Positions 7,778-16,928 of a stretch of DNA of 64,000 nt are shown here, piece after piece. How positions within the stretch are numbered: position 1 is the first letter of the stretch; every line of letters begins with the position of its first letter. The position numbers and the translations under genes are program-made. This DNA comes from Hyphomicrobiales bacterium (GTDB lineage Bacteria; Pseudomonadota; Alphaproteobacteria; Rhizobiales; Rhizobiaceae). The DNA lies in assembly GCA_900473185.1 (NCBI GenBank), contig UCKU01000018.1, forward strand, positions 62,001 through 126,000, read 5' to 3'. Under the pieces are notes generated by a model. The model ran no database searches. It was not told the DNA's origin and saw only the letters and a list, made by a program, of their open reading frames with translations.

Positions 7778-9037
7778 TCAAGGCCGCGAAAAGACCACCT
7801 GCCGCACATCGATGTTGCGGGCGCGAAAGCCTGCCTCGCAGTAGAAGAGGTAGAATTCCCAGAGCCGCTTGAACCGGTCGTCGAAACCCATCGGCCTGAG
7901 CTTGTGCCAGACGGACCAGAAGCGCTCGCGCCATTCCGCCAGCGTACGGGCATAATCGAGGCCGAAGCCGAAGTCTCTGACCAGTGACAGATCCATTTTC
8001 CTGCCGAGTTCGGCAAGGTGGTGGCGCGTCGGCAGCATGCCGCCGGGGAAGACATATTTCTGGATGAAATCCGGATTGCTGCGATATTGCTCGAAAGATT
8101 CAGGACGAATAGTGATGATCTGCAGCCCAGCCTTGCCGCCCGGCTTCAGGCATTGTTTGAGCTTGGAAAAATAGGTCGGCCAGTATTTCTCGCCAACAGC
8201 CTCGAACATCTCGATGGAAACGATGCGATCGTAGATCCCGGTCTCGTCGCGATAGTCCTGAAAGCGGAAATCAACCTTGTCGCCAAGTCCCGCCCTGCTG
8301 ATGCGCTCCTGCGCGAAGGCAAGCTGCTCGCGGCTGATGGTCAGCCCCGTCACCCGGCAGTTCAACTCGCTTGCCGCGAACTCGGCAAAGCCGCCCCAGC
8401 CACAGCCGATTTCCAGCACATGATCGCCGGGCTTGATGCCGGTCGCCTCTGCCAGCGATCGATATTTTGCGTTCTGTGCCGATTGCAGGTCATTGGCGCC
8501 GGTCGAATAGAGCGCTGAGGAATAGGTCATGCTCGGATCGAGCCATTGCTTGTAGAAGTCGTTGCCGAGATCGTAATGGGCAGAGATATTGCGCTTGGAG
8601 CCCGTCTTGGTGTTGGCATTCATCCAGTGGCGAACGCGCTCGACGAAGCGCCCGACACCGTCCTTGCCATGAGAATAGCGGTGTGCGGCCTCGCCGTTGA
8701 CGAGGAAAAGCTCGAGGAGGGCGGTGATATCGGGGCTGTCCCAGTCGCCGTCCATATAGGTCTCGGCGACACCGATCGTGCCGCTGGTAAGTGCACGACC
8801 GGCAAGGTTCCAGTTTCGAAGCGTCAACGCAGCGTCGGGTCCGGCAGTCTTACCCTTGATGAATACCTTGCGCCCGTCGGGCAGCGTGACGCCAAGGGAA
8901 CCGTGCTGCATGCGCATCAGGCCGCGCAGCGCAAGCTTCGCTTTGAAAGGCAGGCCTTTGACGATGCGTGAAATGTTTTCCGCCGTCAGCGTCACCACGT
9001 CCCGGGCAGATTGATTCAAATCCTGTACATTGCTCAC
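7778..9037 (-). CDS. Cyclopropane-fatty-acyl-phospholipid synthase family methyltransferase
   Basis: 419 residues with SAM-binding motif HVLEIGCGWG at 207-216 and the CFA landmarks ISAHYDLGNDFY at about 151 and MTYSSALY at about 170. It transfers a methyl or methylene group from SAM to unsaturated acyl chains of membrane phospholipids. The product may be a cyclopropane or a methylated/furan-type acyl chain; sequence alone does not say. Start is GTG at 9037 with GGGAGG eight bases upstream; the frame extends to 9136 but without a ribosome site and overlapping DUF1365. Its stop abuts the stop of the SDR gene. Confidence 0.9.
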   Translation of the reverse strand: MSNVQDLNQSARDVVTLTAENISRIVKGLPFKAKLALRGLMRMQHGSLGVTLPDGRKVFIKGKTAGPDAALTLRNWNLAGRALTSGTIGVAETYMDGDWDSPDITALLELFLVNGEAAHRYSHGKDGVGRFVERVRHWMNANTKTGSKRNISAHYDLGNDFYKQWLDPSMTYSSALYSTGANDLQSAQNAKYRSLAEATGIKPGDHVLEIGCGWGGFAEFAASELNCRVTGLTISREQLAFAQERISRAGLGDKVDFRFQDYRDETGIYDRIVSIEMFEAVGEKYWPTYFSKLKQCLKPGGKAGLQIITIRPESFEQYRSNPDFIQKYVFPGGMLPTRHHLAELGRKMDLSLVRDFGFGLDYARTLAEWRERFWSVWHKLRPMGFDDRFKRLWEFYLFYCEAGFRARNIDVRQVVFSRP

Positions 9038-9116
9038 TGTCCATCCCTCCCGTATTTTTAGGCCGGTCAAGACAATGCTTGCGCCTTTCCTCCGGCGATT
9101 GCAGCAAACGCTAGAT

Positions 9117-9977
9117 TCATTCCGCAGCTTCTGCAAGCCGGCTTGCCGGCTTCACGCTGACAGGCGGCGGAGGTGGTGGCCGGCGAACGTAGATGGCGCC
9201 TTTCAGCCAGAGTTTCAGAGCCTCCCAGTGAATTCCGGCCATGATCTTGATGGTCAGGAAGGGAATGGCTGTCAGAAGATAACCGAGCGTCCGGCCAGTC
9301 AGCGGATTTTTCCAGCCGGCAAACGTTGCGGCAAGAAGCGGTCCTTCCGCATCGGTTTCCAGGATGCGCCAGCGGATTTCTTGGCCGGGCGGCAGCATGC
9401 GGAAATGATAGCGCATGCCGATATCGATGAAGGGAGAGACGTAAAAGAGCTTGTCGCAGGTCTGGCGAAGACCGCTTTCGAAAATTTCGTTCTCCTCGAC
9501 AGGGCAGACATAACTATGCCGTTCGCCGAAGGTGTTGCGCACCTCGTAGATCAGCGCAATCAAGGCATCCCTGTCGTCATAGGCATAGTAGACCGAAAGG
9601 GGATTGAAGACGTAGCCGAAGATCCGCGGATAACAGACGAGCAGGATTTTGGCCGGTCGCTCGACACAGGCGTCCGCAAGCAGGCGATCGGCATGGGAGC
9701 GCAGCTTTCCATCTGCTGCATGGTCCTCTTCATGGAACGAGACGAGATTGCTTCGATTGACCGAAAACAGCGCCGACTGTCCGTTGGCTTCTTCCAACCG
9801 ATCGAGATCGATAGAGAGCGAAAAGACACGATACTGGAAGCGATGGCCGAATGGTTTCATGCGCTGATGCATGACGTTGCCCACATAAACTACCGCCGCT
9901 GCGTCCGGCGGAGGACCGTTTCGCGTCAGGCTGACGCCATAGCTCGATGCGTGGAGGCTTCTGCGGGATGCCGTCAT
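9117..9977 (-). CDS. DUF1365 family protein
   Basis: 286 residues. The family signature is clear: VGNVMHQRMKPFGHRFQYRVF near residue 32, then RIFGYVFNPLSVYYAYD near 120 and NTFGERHSYV. A hydrophobic patch at about 235-255 (LGYLLTAIPFLTIKIMAGIHW) suggests membrane contact. DUF1365 genes usually stand between an FAD amine-oxidase-like gene and a CFA-like methyltransferase, exactly as here, and the trio is thought to modify unsaturated acyl chains. No reaction is assigned. It overlaps the upstream gene by four bases (ATGA), so translation is probably coupled. Confidence 0.88.
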   Translation of the reverse strand: MTASRRSLHASSYGVSLTRNGPPPDAAAVVYVGNVMHQRMKPFGHRFQYRVFSLSIDLDRLEEANGQSALFSVNRSNLVSFHEEDHAADGKLRSHADRLLADACVERPAKILLVCYPRIFGYVFNPLSVYYAYDDRDALIALIYEVRNTFGERHSYVCPVEENEIFESGLRQTCDKLFYVSPFIDIGMRYHFRMLPPGQEIRWRILETDAEGPLLAATFAGWKNPLTGRTLGYLLTAIPFLTIKIMAGIHWEALKLWLKGAIYVRRPPPPPPVSVKPASRLAEAAE

Positions 9978-11311
9978 GGTACCGCTTCCAGTTTGGGTTC
10001 ACGGGAGGAGGGTCGGGCGGTCCGCCAGGGTGTGATCCCGCCCAGCGCCTCCGCCGCCGCAAGGCCGGAAACTAATCCATCCTCGTGGAATCCGTATCCG
10101 GTCCAGGCGCCCGCGAAATAGCAATTGTTTCTTCCCTGGATGGCGGCAATCGCCCGTTGCGCTGCCATCGCTTCGGCGGAAAACTGCGGATGCTCATAGG
10201 TGAACTCTGCAAAAACCTTGCGGCTCTCCGGTTCGCTGTCCGGGTTGAGCGTGACGAACAGCGGAAAATTCGGATCTATGCCCTGCAGCCTGTTCATCCA
10301 GTAGGTCACCGCCACACCGGCCCTGCCGTCGGCATGGCTCGAACGCAGATAGTTCCAGGAGGCCCATACCTTGCGCCGCGTTGGCATCAGACTGGCGTCA
10401 CGGTGCAGGATAACGCGGTTGGGCTGATAGGGGATAGCAGCGAGCAAGCGCTTTTCCTGATCCGTCGCATCGATCAGCATCCGCACCGTCTGATCGCTGT
10501 GGCAGGCGAAGATCACCTTGTCGAAGAAGGCCTCGCCGCCGGTCTCGTCGATCAGGGTGACGCCCTTGTCACCGCGGATCACGCCACGCACGCCGCAGCC
10601 GAGCTTCATTTTGTCGCCGAGCGGTGACAGAAGCCTTTTCAGATAGTTGCGGCTGCCGCCGGTGACGGTGCGCCACTGATGCTGACGGCGATAGATAAGC
10701 CGGTGATTGTCGAAGAAATTGACGAAATGCTCGGCGGGAAATTGCAGCATGCGCGCTGATGGCGTCGACCAGATCGCCGCCGCCATCGGCACCAGATAGT
10801 TGTTGGTGAAACCAGGCGAGAAGCCGCGCCAGTCGAGATAATCGCCGATCGAGCGCGAGGCGAGATGCCCGGCCGCCCGATCTTCCAGGCAGGTTCGATT
10901 GAAGCGCAGGATCTCGCGGATCATCCAGAGAAAGGAGGGGTTCAGCAGATTGCGCCTCTGCGCGAATATCGACGACAGCCCGCCGCCACTCCACTCCAGC
11001 CTGCCCTGATCCAGCGACAGGGAAAAGCTCATGTCGCTGGCATGCGTGGCGACGCCGAGTTCTGCAAAGAGCGCGGTCAGATTGGGATAGTTGTGCTCGT
11101 TGTAGACGATGAAGCCGGTATCGACTGGAATATTCAACCCGTCATAGTCGACATCGACCGTTGCCGTATGGCCGCCCGGCCGGGCATCCTTCTCGTAGAG
11201 TGTCACATCATGGACAGGATTGAGCGCCCAGGCGGCCGAGGCACCCGATATGCCTGACCCTATGATGGCGACCTTGAGGCGGCGTGGCAGCGAGGGAACA
11301 TGCGCGTTCAT
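9974..11311 (-). CDS. FAD-dependent amine-oxidase-like oxidoreductase (COG2907 type)
   Basis: 445 residues. The N-terminal FAD motif is VAIIGSGISGASAAWAL (about 13-29), followed by E in TLYEKDARPGGHTATVDVD, and a C-terminal NCYFAGAWTGYGFHEDGL completes the FAD site. These proteins resemble carotenoid and fatty-acid desaturases and probably act on membrane lipids with the neighbouring DUF1365 and CFA-like proteins. ATG at 11311 overlaps the photolyase stop by four bases, which fixes the start; longer frames run inside photolyase. Confidence 0.88.
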   Translation of the reverse strand: MNAHVPSLPRRLKVAIIGSGISGASAAWALNPVHDVTLYEKDARPGGHTATVDVDYDGLNIPVDTGFIVYNEHNYPNLTALFAELGVATHASDMSFSLSLDQGRLEWSGGGLSSIFAQRRNLLNPSFLWMIREILRFNRTCLEDRAAGHLASRSIGDYLDWRGFSPGFTNNYLVPMAAAIWSTPSARMLQFPAEHFVNFFDNHRLIYRRQHQWRTVTGGSRNYLKRLLSPLGDKMKLGCGVRGVIRGDKGVTLIDETGGEAFFDKVIFACHSDQTVRMLIDATDQEKRLLAAIPYQPNRVILHRDASLMPTRRKVWASWNYLRSSHADGRAGVAVTYWMNRLQGIDPNFPLFVTLNPDSEPESRKVFAEFTYEHPQFSAEAMAAQRAIAAIQGRNNCYFAGAWTGYGFHEDGLVSGLAAAEALGGITPWRTARPSSREPKLEAVP

Positions 11312-12762
11312 GCCGCATCCTTTATGGAACTGTAGACCTTCAGCGCCCGCCGGCGCGCCGTGGCGTGATCGACGATGGGTCTGGGGTAGGTTTTGCCAAG
11401 CGTGACGCCGGCGTTTTCGAGCACGCTCGCTGGTGCCTCGAATGGCCGATGGATGTATTTGTCCTCGAGCTTTCCGAGCTCCGGCACGAACTGCCTGATA
11501 TAGCTGCCGTCTGCATCGAATTTTTCGCCCTGCAACACGGGGTTGAAGATGCGGAAGAAGGGAGAGGCATCGGCACCTGAACCTGCCACCCACTGCCAGC
11601 TGGCCGCATTATTGGCGGGGTCTGCGTCGACAAGCGTGTCTCGGAACCAGGCTTCGCCGCGGCGCCAGTCGACCAGCAGGTCTTTTATGAGAAACGAGGC
11701 TGTTATCATCCGCACGCGGTTATGCATCCAGCCATGGCGCCAGAGCTGGCGCATGCCGGCATCGACGATGGGATAGCCCGTCTGGCCGTTGCACCAGGCA
11801 TGAAATCCGTCTTCATCTTCGCGCCAACCGAAGCCGTCGAAATTGTCGTTCCAGTTATCCCTGGCAAGCTCCGGAAAATGGAAGAGCAGATGGTAAGAGA
11901 ATTCCCGCCACGCCAGTTCCTTGCGGAAGCGTACGATATCGTCGGATGGAATGCGCCGCGAAAGTCCCTTCGTGGCGTCCCAGATGCGGGCAGGCGAGAT
12001 TTCGCCGAGCGCCAGGTGCGGAGAGAGAAGGGAGGTTGCGGTCTTTCCGGGGAAATCCCGATCGGCCGAATAACCTGAAAGTCCTTCCTCGACAAAGGCG
12101 CTGAGCTTTTCCTGGGCTGCCGCTTCACCCGGCATCCACATGTCGGGGAAGGACTTTGCCCAGTTCGGCTTAAGCGGCAGGAGCTTCCAGGAGGCCAGCA
12201 CTTCGGAAGCCGGAAACTGTCTTGGGAAGCGGAAGCGCTCGGGCACATCGACCGGCGCCTCCGGCTCGCCGCCTTCTTCGAGCGCCCGCCAGAATGGCGT
12301 ATAGACGCGGTATGACGTGCCGCTTGTCGTTTTGAGTCTGGTCGGCTCATGCAGAAGCTGGCCGCCGAAGCTACGTGCCTCGATCGCCTGTTTTTCGAAT
12401 TCATGCTTGAGGCGGGTGTCGATCGCAATGCCCGGCGGATCATAACGACGGTTCCAGAACACGGCTTCCGCACCGCTCCGCTTGATGATGTCGGCAAGCA
12501 CATTCCGGGCATGACCGCTTGCCAGAATAAGCTTGCCGCCATGTTTTTTGAAGCCTGCGTCGAGCGCATGCAGTGAATGATGCAACCACCAGGCCTGTGC
12601 GGCGCCAAGAGGCCCGGTGCCGTCTTCCTGGGGTTCGCGGATATAAAGCGGAATGACCGGCCGCCCCGATGCGCATGCCGCATGCAGGGCCTTGTTGTCG
12701 TCAAGACGCAAGTCCTTGCGGAACCAGACGATGACCGGTCTTGCAACAGTCTCCCGTGCCAA
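11308..12762 (-). CDS. phrB: Deoxyribodipyrimidine photolyase (class I CPD)
   Basis: 484 residues, normal for class I photolyases. PVIVWFRKDLRLDDN opens the antenna domain, and the FAD domain shows GYPIVDAGMRQL, WMHNRVRM and WQWVAGSGADASP with the conserved tryptophan electron-transfer region. It repairs cyclobutane pyrimidine dimers using blue light. Start is TTG at 12762 with AGGGAG seven bases upstream; no better ATG lies in the region. It is first in the operon photolyase-FAD enzyme-DUF1365-CFA-like, each overlapping the next. Confidence 0.93.
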   Translation of the reverse strand: MARETVARPVIVWFRKDLRLDDNKALHAACASGRPVIPLYIREPQEDGTGPLGAAQAWWLHHSLHALDAGFKKHGGKLILASGHARNVLADIIKRSGAEAVFWNRRYDPPGIAIDTRLKHEFEKQAIEARSFGGQLLHEPTRLKTTSGTSYRVYTPFWRALEEGGEPEAPVDVPERFRFPRQFPASEVLASWKLLPLKPNWAKSFPDMWMPGEAAAQEKLSAFVEEGLSGYSADRDFPGKTATSLLSPHLALGEISPARIWDATKGLSRRIPSDDIVRFRKELAWREFSYHLLFHFPELARDNWNDNFDGFGWREDEDGFHAWCNGQTGYPIVDAGMRQLWRHGWMHNRVRMITASFLIKDLLVDWRRGEAWFRDTLVDADPANNAASWQWVAGSGADASPFFRIFNPVLQGEKFDADGSYIRQFVPELGKLEDKYIHRPFEAPASVLENAGVTLGKTYPRPIVDHATARRRALKVYSSIKDAA

Positions 12763-12792
12763 TGGATGCTCCCTGTCTTGCCTCTCTGTCTG

Positions 12793-12819
12793 TTACGGAA
12801 GTACGAGGCAAACGGATCA
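12793..12819 (-). promoter_or_regulatory. Candidate ECF11/RpoE-type promoter of the photolyase operon
   Basis: On the reverse strand TGATCC (12819-12814) is followed after 18 bases by TAACAG (from 12795), ending about 30 bases before the TTG start. TGATCC-N18-TAA is, to my knowledge, the pattern recognised by RpoE of the RpoE-ChrR pair in Rhodobacter, whose regulon includes photolyase and a CFA-like gene. The match is exact in both elements. Confidence 0.55.
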
Positions 12820-13061
12820 ACAGTTTCATCAGGCGGGCATGAAAAAGGCCAGTCCAACCGGCAGTTCTCAATGGGCGGATCAGTACCCGATCAATTGTCA
12901 TATTCGCGGCAGGCGTCGTTGCGGCAGCTTCTGATCCCGCGATGGATTTTCCAGCTTTCTTGCGGGTTTTGGAGCTTCATTTCTTTAGTCCATAAAATTT
13001 ATGGATAATTCTGGCTGAGATGCGTCGCGGCAGTTTGCTGCGCATGCGCCAGGAGATAGCA

Positions 13062-13649
13062 ATGACAAAAATCCTGATCGTGCCGGGTCTTTTCGGTTCC
13101 GACGAAGGGCATTGGCAGCACTATTGGCTTGATGACGTGCCCCAGAGCCGACTGGTCGGCCAGGACGACTGGAACCACGCTCGTCTCGACCGCTGGATGG
13201 AACGGCTGGAACGGGCACTGCTGGAGGCAGGAGAAGCCTATATCGTTGCCCATAGCCTCGGCTGCGTCCTGACGGCGAGGCTCGCCGACCGGCCACTGGC
13301 CCGCCGGGTAAAGGGAGCGCTTCTGGTCGCCCCGTGCGATTTGCCTGCGACCGAACGGCTGCATCCAGGCTCGCTCGCCTTCGGCCCCATGCCGACAAAC
13401 CCGCTTCCGTTTCCGAGCCTCACCGTCGGCAGCCTCGACGACAAATACATGTCGCTCGACCGTTTGAGCTTCTACACCCGCCTCTGGAAAACCGAGGTCC
13501 GCAACATAGGCCTCGCAGGCCATATCAACATTGCCAGCGGTTTCGGTCGCTGGACCGGCGGCTACGCGCTGTTCAATGCTGTAAAAGGCAAGGCGAAGGC
13601 AAAGAGACCGCAGATACCCACGCTTGCCGCGACCGCCGCATCGGCCTGA
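13062..13649 (+). CDS. RBBP9/YdeN-family alpha/beta serine hydrolase
   Basis: 195 residues. ILIVPGLFGSDEGHWQHYW opens the domain in the way typical of the YdeN/RBBP9 family; the nucleophile is S65 in AHSLG, and a C-terminal H in LAGHINIASGFG completes the triad. Substrate is unknown, probably a small ester. ATG at 13062 follows AGGAGATAGCA. The gene is divergent from photolyase with about 300 bases between. Confidence 0.88.
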   Translation: MTKILIVPGLFGSDEGHWQHYWLDDVPQSRLVGQDDWNHARLDRWMERLERALLEAGEAYIVAHSLGCVLTARLADRPLARRVKGALLVAPCDLPATERLHPGSLAFGPMPTNPLPFPSLTVGSLDDKYMSLDRLSFYTRLWKTEVRNIGLAGHINIASGFGRWTGGYALFNAVKGKAKAKRPQIPTLAATAASA

Positions 13650-13737
13650 CATTTTGTCGGGACATGCGCAAGAAACGGGTTGAACTTACGCCTTCGCAGT
13701 ACGATTCTGATGCCCTACGGAATATGAGGGCTTCACC

Positions 13738-14301
13738 ATGGCTCAGAAAGTGCATCAATATCTGATCTTCGAAACCGCCGGCGGCTTTTGCGGCATTGCC
13801 TGGAGCGATGCCGGCGTGACGCGGTTCCAGCTGCCGACGAAGAGCGCCGAGTCGACAGAACGCTTGTTGCTGCGCCGTTTGCCGGCTGCCGAACCGGGCA
13901 AGCCGACGCCGCAGATTCTGGACGCAGTTGCTGCGGTAAAGCACTACTTCGAAGGTGAGGAAGTCGATTTCTCCACTGTTGCCGTTGACCTTGACGGTCA
14001 GGACGCATTTTTCCGCGATATCTATGCTGCCGCGCGTCGTATCGGCTGGGGTCGCACGACCACCTACGGCACGCTGGCGAAGGAGCTTGGAGCGGGGCCG
14101 GAAGCGGCACGGGATATCGGCCAGGCGATGGCGAAAAACCCCGTTGCGCTCATCATTCCCTGCCATCGCGTGCTGGCCGCAGGCGGCAAGATCGGTGGTT
14201 TTTCGGCACCCGGCGGTTCGTCCGCCAAGCTTCGCATGCTCGAACTCGAAGGCGTGCATGTCGGCCCGCCGCCGCCTGCCCAGCAATCTCTCGATTTTTG
14301 A
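13738..14301 (+). CDS. ogt: Methylated-DNA-protein-cysteine S-methyltransferase
   Basis: 187 residues. The suicide alkyl acceptor is C142 in IIPCHRV, with YGTLAKELG forming the DNA-binding helix before it and GGFSAPGG after. It removes methyl groups from O6-methylguanine in DNA, consuming itself. Length and the absence of an Ada N-terminal domain make it the constitutive Ogt type. A RidA gene follows 76 bases later on the same strand. Confidence 0.93.
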   Translation: MAQKVHQYLIFETAGGFCGIAWSDAGVTRFQLPTKSAESTERLLLRRLPAAEPGKPTPQILDAVAAVKHYFEGEEVDFSTVAVDLDGQDAFFRDIYAAARRIGWGRTTTYGTLAKELGAGPEAARDIGQAMAKNPVALIIPCHRVLAAGGKIGGFSAPGGSSAKLRMLELEGVHVGPPPPAQQSLDF

Positions 14302-14377
14302 GGACGAAACCGCAAGCAAGTGCTTGGAATATGCTGAAAATCCTCGTTATAAAACTCTGTCCATAGCGAGGTTTTTC

Positions 14378-14767
14378 ATGAAGAAGATTTTCAACCCGCC
14401 GTCTGTCCGCCGCCCCTTCGGAAATTACAATCACGGCCTTCTCGTGTCGCCGGGCGCGTCCTTGCTGGTCACGTCAGGTCAACTTGGAATCGGCCTCGAT
14501 GAAAAGGTCCCCGAGGATGTGACGGCCCAGGCCGAGCTCTGCTTCGAGGCGATCAAGGCGATCCTCGCCGAGGCCGAGATGAGCTTTGCCGATGTCATCC
14601 GCATTTCCGGCTTCGTGACGAAGCGGGAGGATTTCCCGGCCTATATGGCGGTGCGCGACCGCTTCACGCTCGACCCGAAACCTGTTTCGACGCTCATCAT
14701 CGTCAGCGGCTTTACCCGGCCCGAATTTCTGGTCGAGGTGGAAGTAACGGCCGCCAAGGTTTTCTAA
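14378..14767 (+). CDS. RidA/YjgF/TdcF family protein
   Basis: 129 residues with the family pattern FGNYNHGLLVSPGASLLVTSGQ at the start and a C-terminal GFTRPEFLVEVEVTA, in which the conserved Arg-Pro (RPEFLVEVE) holds the substrate-contacting arginine. Members hydrolyse reactive imines and enamines from PLP enzymes. ATG at 14378 follows GCGAGG. The sequence departs from canonical RidA in its N-terminus, so it is a subgroup member. Confidence 0.85.
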   Translation: MKKIFNPPSVRRPFGNYNHGLLVSPGASLLVTSGQLGIGLDEKVPEDVTAQAELCFEAIKAILAEAEMSFADVIRISGFVTKREDFPAYMAVRDRFTLDPKPVSTLIIVSGFTRPEFLVEVEVTAAKVF

Positions 14768-14901
14768 GGTTTGACCGCAAGCTCCGCCGCAGTCACGACC
14801 GTGCAGCTCAACGGCGTGGCAGCACGCATGCAAGCCGTTTCCTGAAGCGTATCGCAATCCTTCTGATTTGCTTGCCGCGCTTCAGGTACTTGTTTTCGCA
14901 T
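14764..14901 (-). CDS. Possible 45-residue small protein
   Basis: A short reverse-strand frame from ATG 14901 to a stop overlapping the RidA stop. It encodes a peptide with three cysteines (KDCDT, TACMR, LSCTV) and no membrane segment. Composition looks coding and it fills the gap between RidA and the flavoprotein, but no ribosome site is convincing. Treat as tentative. Confidence 0.25.
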   Translation of the reverse strand: MRKQVPEARQANQKDCDTLQETACMRAATPLSCTVVTAAELAVKP

Positions 14902-14939
14902 GTGGTTGTCGCAAAACCGCACCACATTCTTGCGCGACT

Positions 14940-15521
14940 TTAGAAGCGCTCCATCGCGCTCTTCACCTTGGCGAGAAACGCTGCCCGCGTCTCCGGGGTG
15001 CAATTGTTCATGTCGTAATGGGCGAGAAAGGTGACCGGCTTGAGCGGGTTGATCTGCGCCCGCAAAACACGCTTCACGATCTTCTTGGGCGGATTGCCGG
15101 CGACGAAGGCGCGGAAAGGTGTCGCGCCATAGGTAAGCACCGCACCGAGCTTCTTGATATGGCGCAGGCGGGATTCGACCTTGCCGTCGACAAGTTCGAA
15201 GGAAACGCCGGGAAGCCAGACCCGGTCGAAATAGCCTTTCAGGATCGCCGGGAAACCGAAGTTCCACACCGGTGTGCAGATGACCAGCGCTTCGGCCTGC
15301 TTCAGCCTCTCGACATAGGGTTTCACCAGCGAGGTATTGCCGGGATAGTCGTGATAGACGAGCCGGTCATGTTTCGACAGGACGGGGTCGAACTTTTCCG
15401 CATAGAGATCGCACGCATCCACCTTGTGCCCGGCCTTGGCGAGGCTCTCCAGGGTCTGTCTGTAGAGCGCTTTGCCGTAGCTTTCCTCGACCGGGTGTGA
15501 GTGGAGGACCAGAACTCTCAT
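14940..15521 (-). CDS. Flavodoxin-fold NAD(P)H quinone oxidoreductase (KefF/NQO family)
   Basis: 193 residues. MRVLVLHSHPVEESYG is the FMN phosphate loop, CTPVWNFGFPAILKGYFDRVW the conserved central motif, and LTYGATPF the late flavin-contacting loop. It reduces quinones or similar acceptors with NAD(P)H. It overlaps the upstream FAD oxidoreductase gene by four bases, so it belongs to the catabolic operon that runs leftward from 20996. Confidence 0.88.
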   Translation of the reverse strand: MRVLVLHSHPVEESYGKALYRQTLESLAKAGHKVDACDLYAEKFDPVLSKHDRLVYHDYPGNTSLVKPYVERLKQAEALVICTPVWNFGFPAILKGYFDRVWLPGVSFELVDGKVESRLRHIKKLGAVLTYGATPFRAFVAGNPPKKIVKRVLRAQINPLKPVTFLAHYDMNNCTPETRAAFLAKVKSAMERF

Positions 15522-16927
15522 GAGGCCTCCATGACGGCGGCAAGGCCGGGGAAGAGATAGTTCTTGCCGGCATTGAAATCGAAGTTGGGATTTTCCCAGG
15601 CGATCATCTTGCCGGGGTTGAGCAGCCCCTTCGGATCGGTCTCATGCTTGAAGGCGAGCTGCACCTTGTCGGTGCGCTTCATGCCGCCTTCTTCCAGCGT
15701 ATAGCGGTGCGGGTTGAAGATCGGGCAGCCATGGTCCTGGTGGATCTTGATGATCTCTTCCAGCCGTTCCTCGGTGGTGTAGCGCACCAGCGGCAGGCCG
15801 GAGCACTGGATCTGTCCGTCGAACCTGATGAATTCGAGATGACCCGGCACCTCATCGCCGAAAATCTCCACCATCTTTTTCACCTTGGCGACATGATCCG
15901 GCCCCGGATACTGCACCTGCAGATAGGTGAAGGACGGATCGACCTTGAGCGCACGCAGCGTCGTGTGGTTCCAGGCAAGTTCATAGGCGTGCGGGATGCC
16001 GCGCATGCTCTCGACCTTGTCGGAACGGAACATGATTTCACCCTTCTGCGCTGCCGTAAAGGCCAGGAAGGCATCCATGGAATGCGGTGCAATCATCAGC
16101 ACGACGACTGACTGGCCCTGACGGATATAGGGCTTGTGACGGGTGAAATATTCATGCGGGATCGGCGCGGCGATCGGCGCGATTTCCTTGACGAGAATGC
16201 CGTTGCACTTCGCCAGCGCATCGGAGAAGCGCACTGCATCCATGAAGTCGTCATAGCCGACGAGAACGTCCACCCAGGCATAGGCGGGTGCCAGCGGCAT
16301 CTCGATTTCCGTGATGATGCCGTTGGTGCCATAGGCATGGCTGACCTTCTGCAAGTCCCAGCCGGTGAGATCGAGCACCCGCGGCTCCGCCTCCATGGTC
16401 ACGACACGCAGGCGCAGGATATTGCCGAGGTCGCGCAACCCGCCCCAGGTGATCGAGCCGACGCCGCCAGAGCCGCCGGCAATAAAGCCGCCGACCGTTG
16501 CCGTCTGGGCGGTCGAGGGGTGGAAGCGCAATTCCTGCCCGGAATGTGCCTTGGTCTGTTTGTCGAGTTGGGCGATCACGATGCCGGGTTCGCAGATGAC
16601 GCGGCCGGGATGGATTTCCTTGATCTTGTCCATGGCGGCAAGGTTGAGGATGATGCCGCCGGAAAGCGGCATGGCCTGGCCGTAATTGCCGGTGCCGGCC
16701 CCGCGCGGGGTCACCGGAACCCCATGCGCATAGGCGACCTTCAGCGTCTGGATGACTTCGGCCTCGTTCTTCGGCGTGACGACGATATCGGCCGTCACAT
16801 TGTCGAGTTGCGCCTTCAGGATCGGCGAATACCAGTAGAAATCCCTGCTCTTCTGGCGAACGAGCGCCGGATTGTCCTCGATCGCAATGCCTTCGAGTTC
16901 TTGTCTGATCTTCTGATAATCGGCCAT
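15518..16927 (-). CDS. FAD-binding (PCMH/VAO-type) oxidoreductase, glycolate/D-lactate oxidase-like
   Basis: 469 residues. The FAD-binding PCMH domain shows VTPRGAGTGNYGQAMPLSGG at about 78-97 and GGFIAGGSGGVGSITWGGLRD at about 153. A D-2-hydroxyacid-oxidase-like C-terminal domain ends in GLLNPGKMI. It oxidises a 2-hydroxy acid or related substrate. ATG at 16927 is preceded by TTGGAGCCTGAC; the longer frame has no ribosome site. It lies between the amidohydrolase and quinone-reductase genes and may oxidise a product of the former, with the flavodoxin protein as partner. Confidence 0.87.
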   Translation of the reverse strand: MADYQKIRQELEGIAIEDNPALVRQKSRDFYWYSPILKAQLDNVTADIVVTPKNEAEVIQTLKVAYAHGVPVTPRGAGTGNYGQAMPLSGGIILNLAAMDKIKEIHPGRVICEPGIVIAQLDKQTKAHSGQELRFHPSTAQTATVGGFIAGGSGGVGSITWGGLRDLGNILRLRVVTMEAEPRVLDLTGWDLQKVSHAYGTNGIITEIEMPLAPAYAWVDVLVGYDDFMDAVRFSDALAKCNGILVKEIAPIAAPIPHEYFTRHKPYIRQGQSVVVLMIAPHSMDAFLAFTAAQKGEIMFRSDKVESMRGIPHAYELAWNHTTLRALKVDPSFTYLQVQYPGPDHVAKVKKMVEIFGDEVPGHLEFIRFDGQIQCSGLPLVRYTTEERLEEIIKIHQDHGCPIFNPHRYTLEEGGMKRTDKVQLAFKHETDPKGLLNPGKMIAWENPNFDFNAGKNYLFPGLAAVMEAS

Positions 16928-16928
16928 G

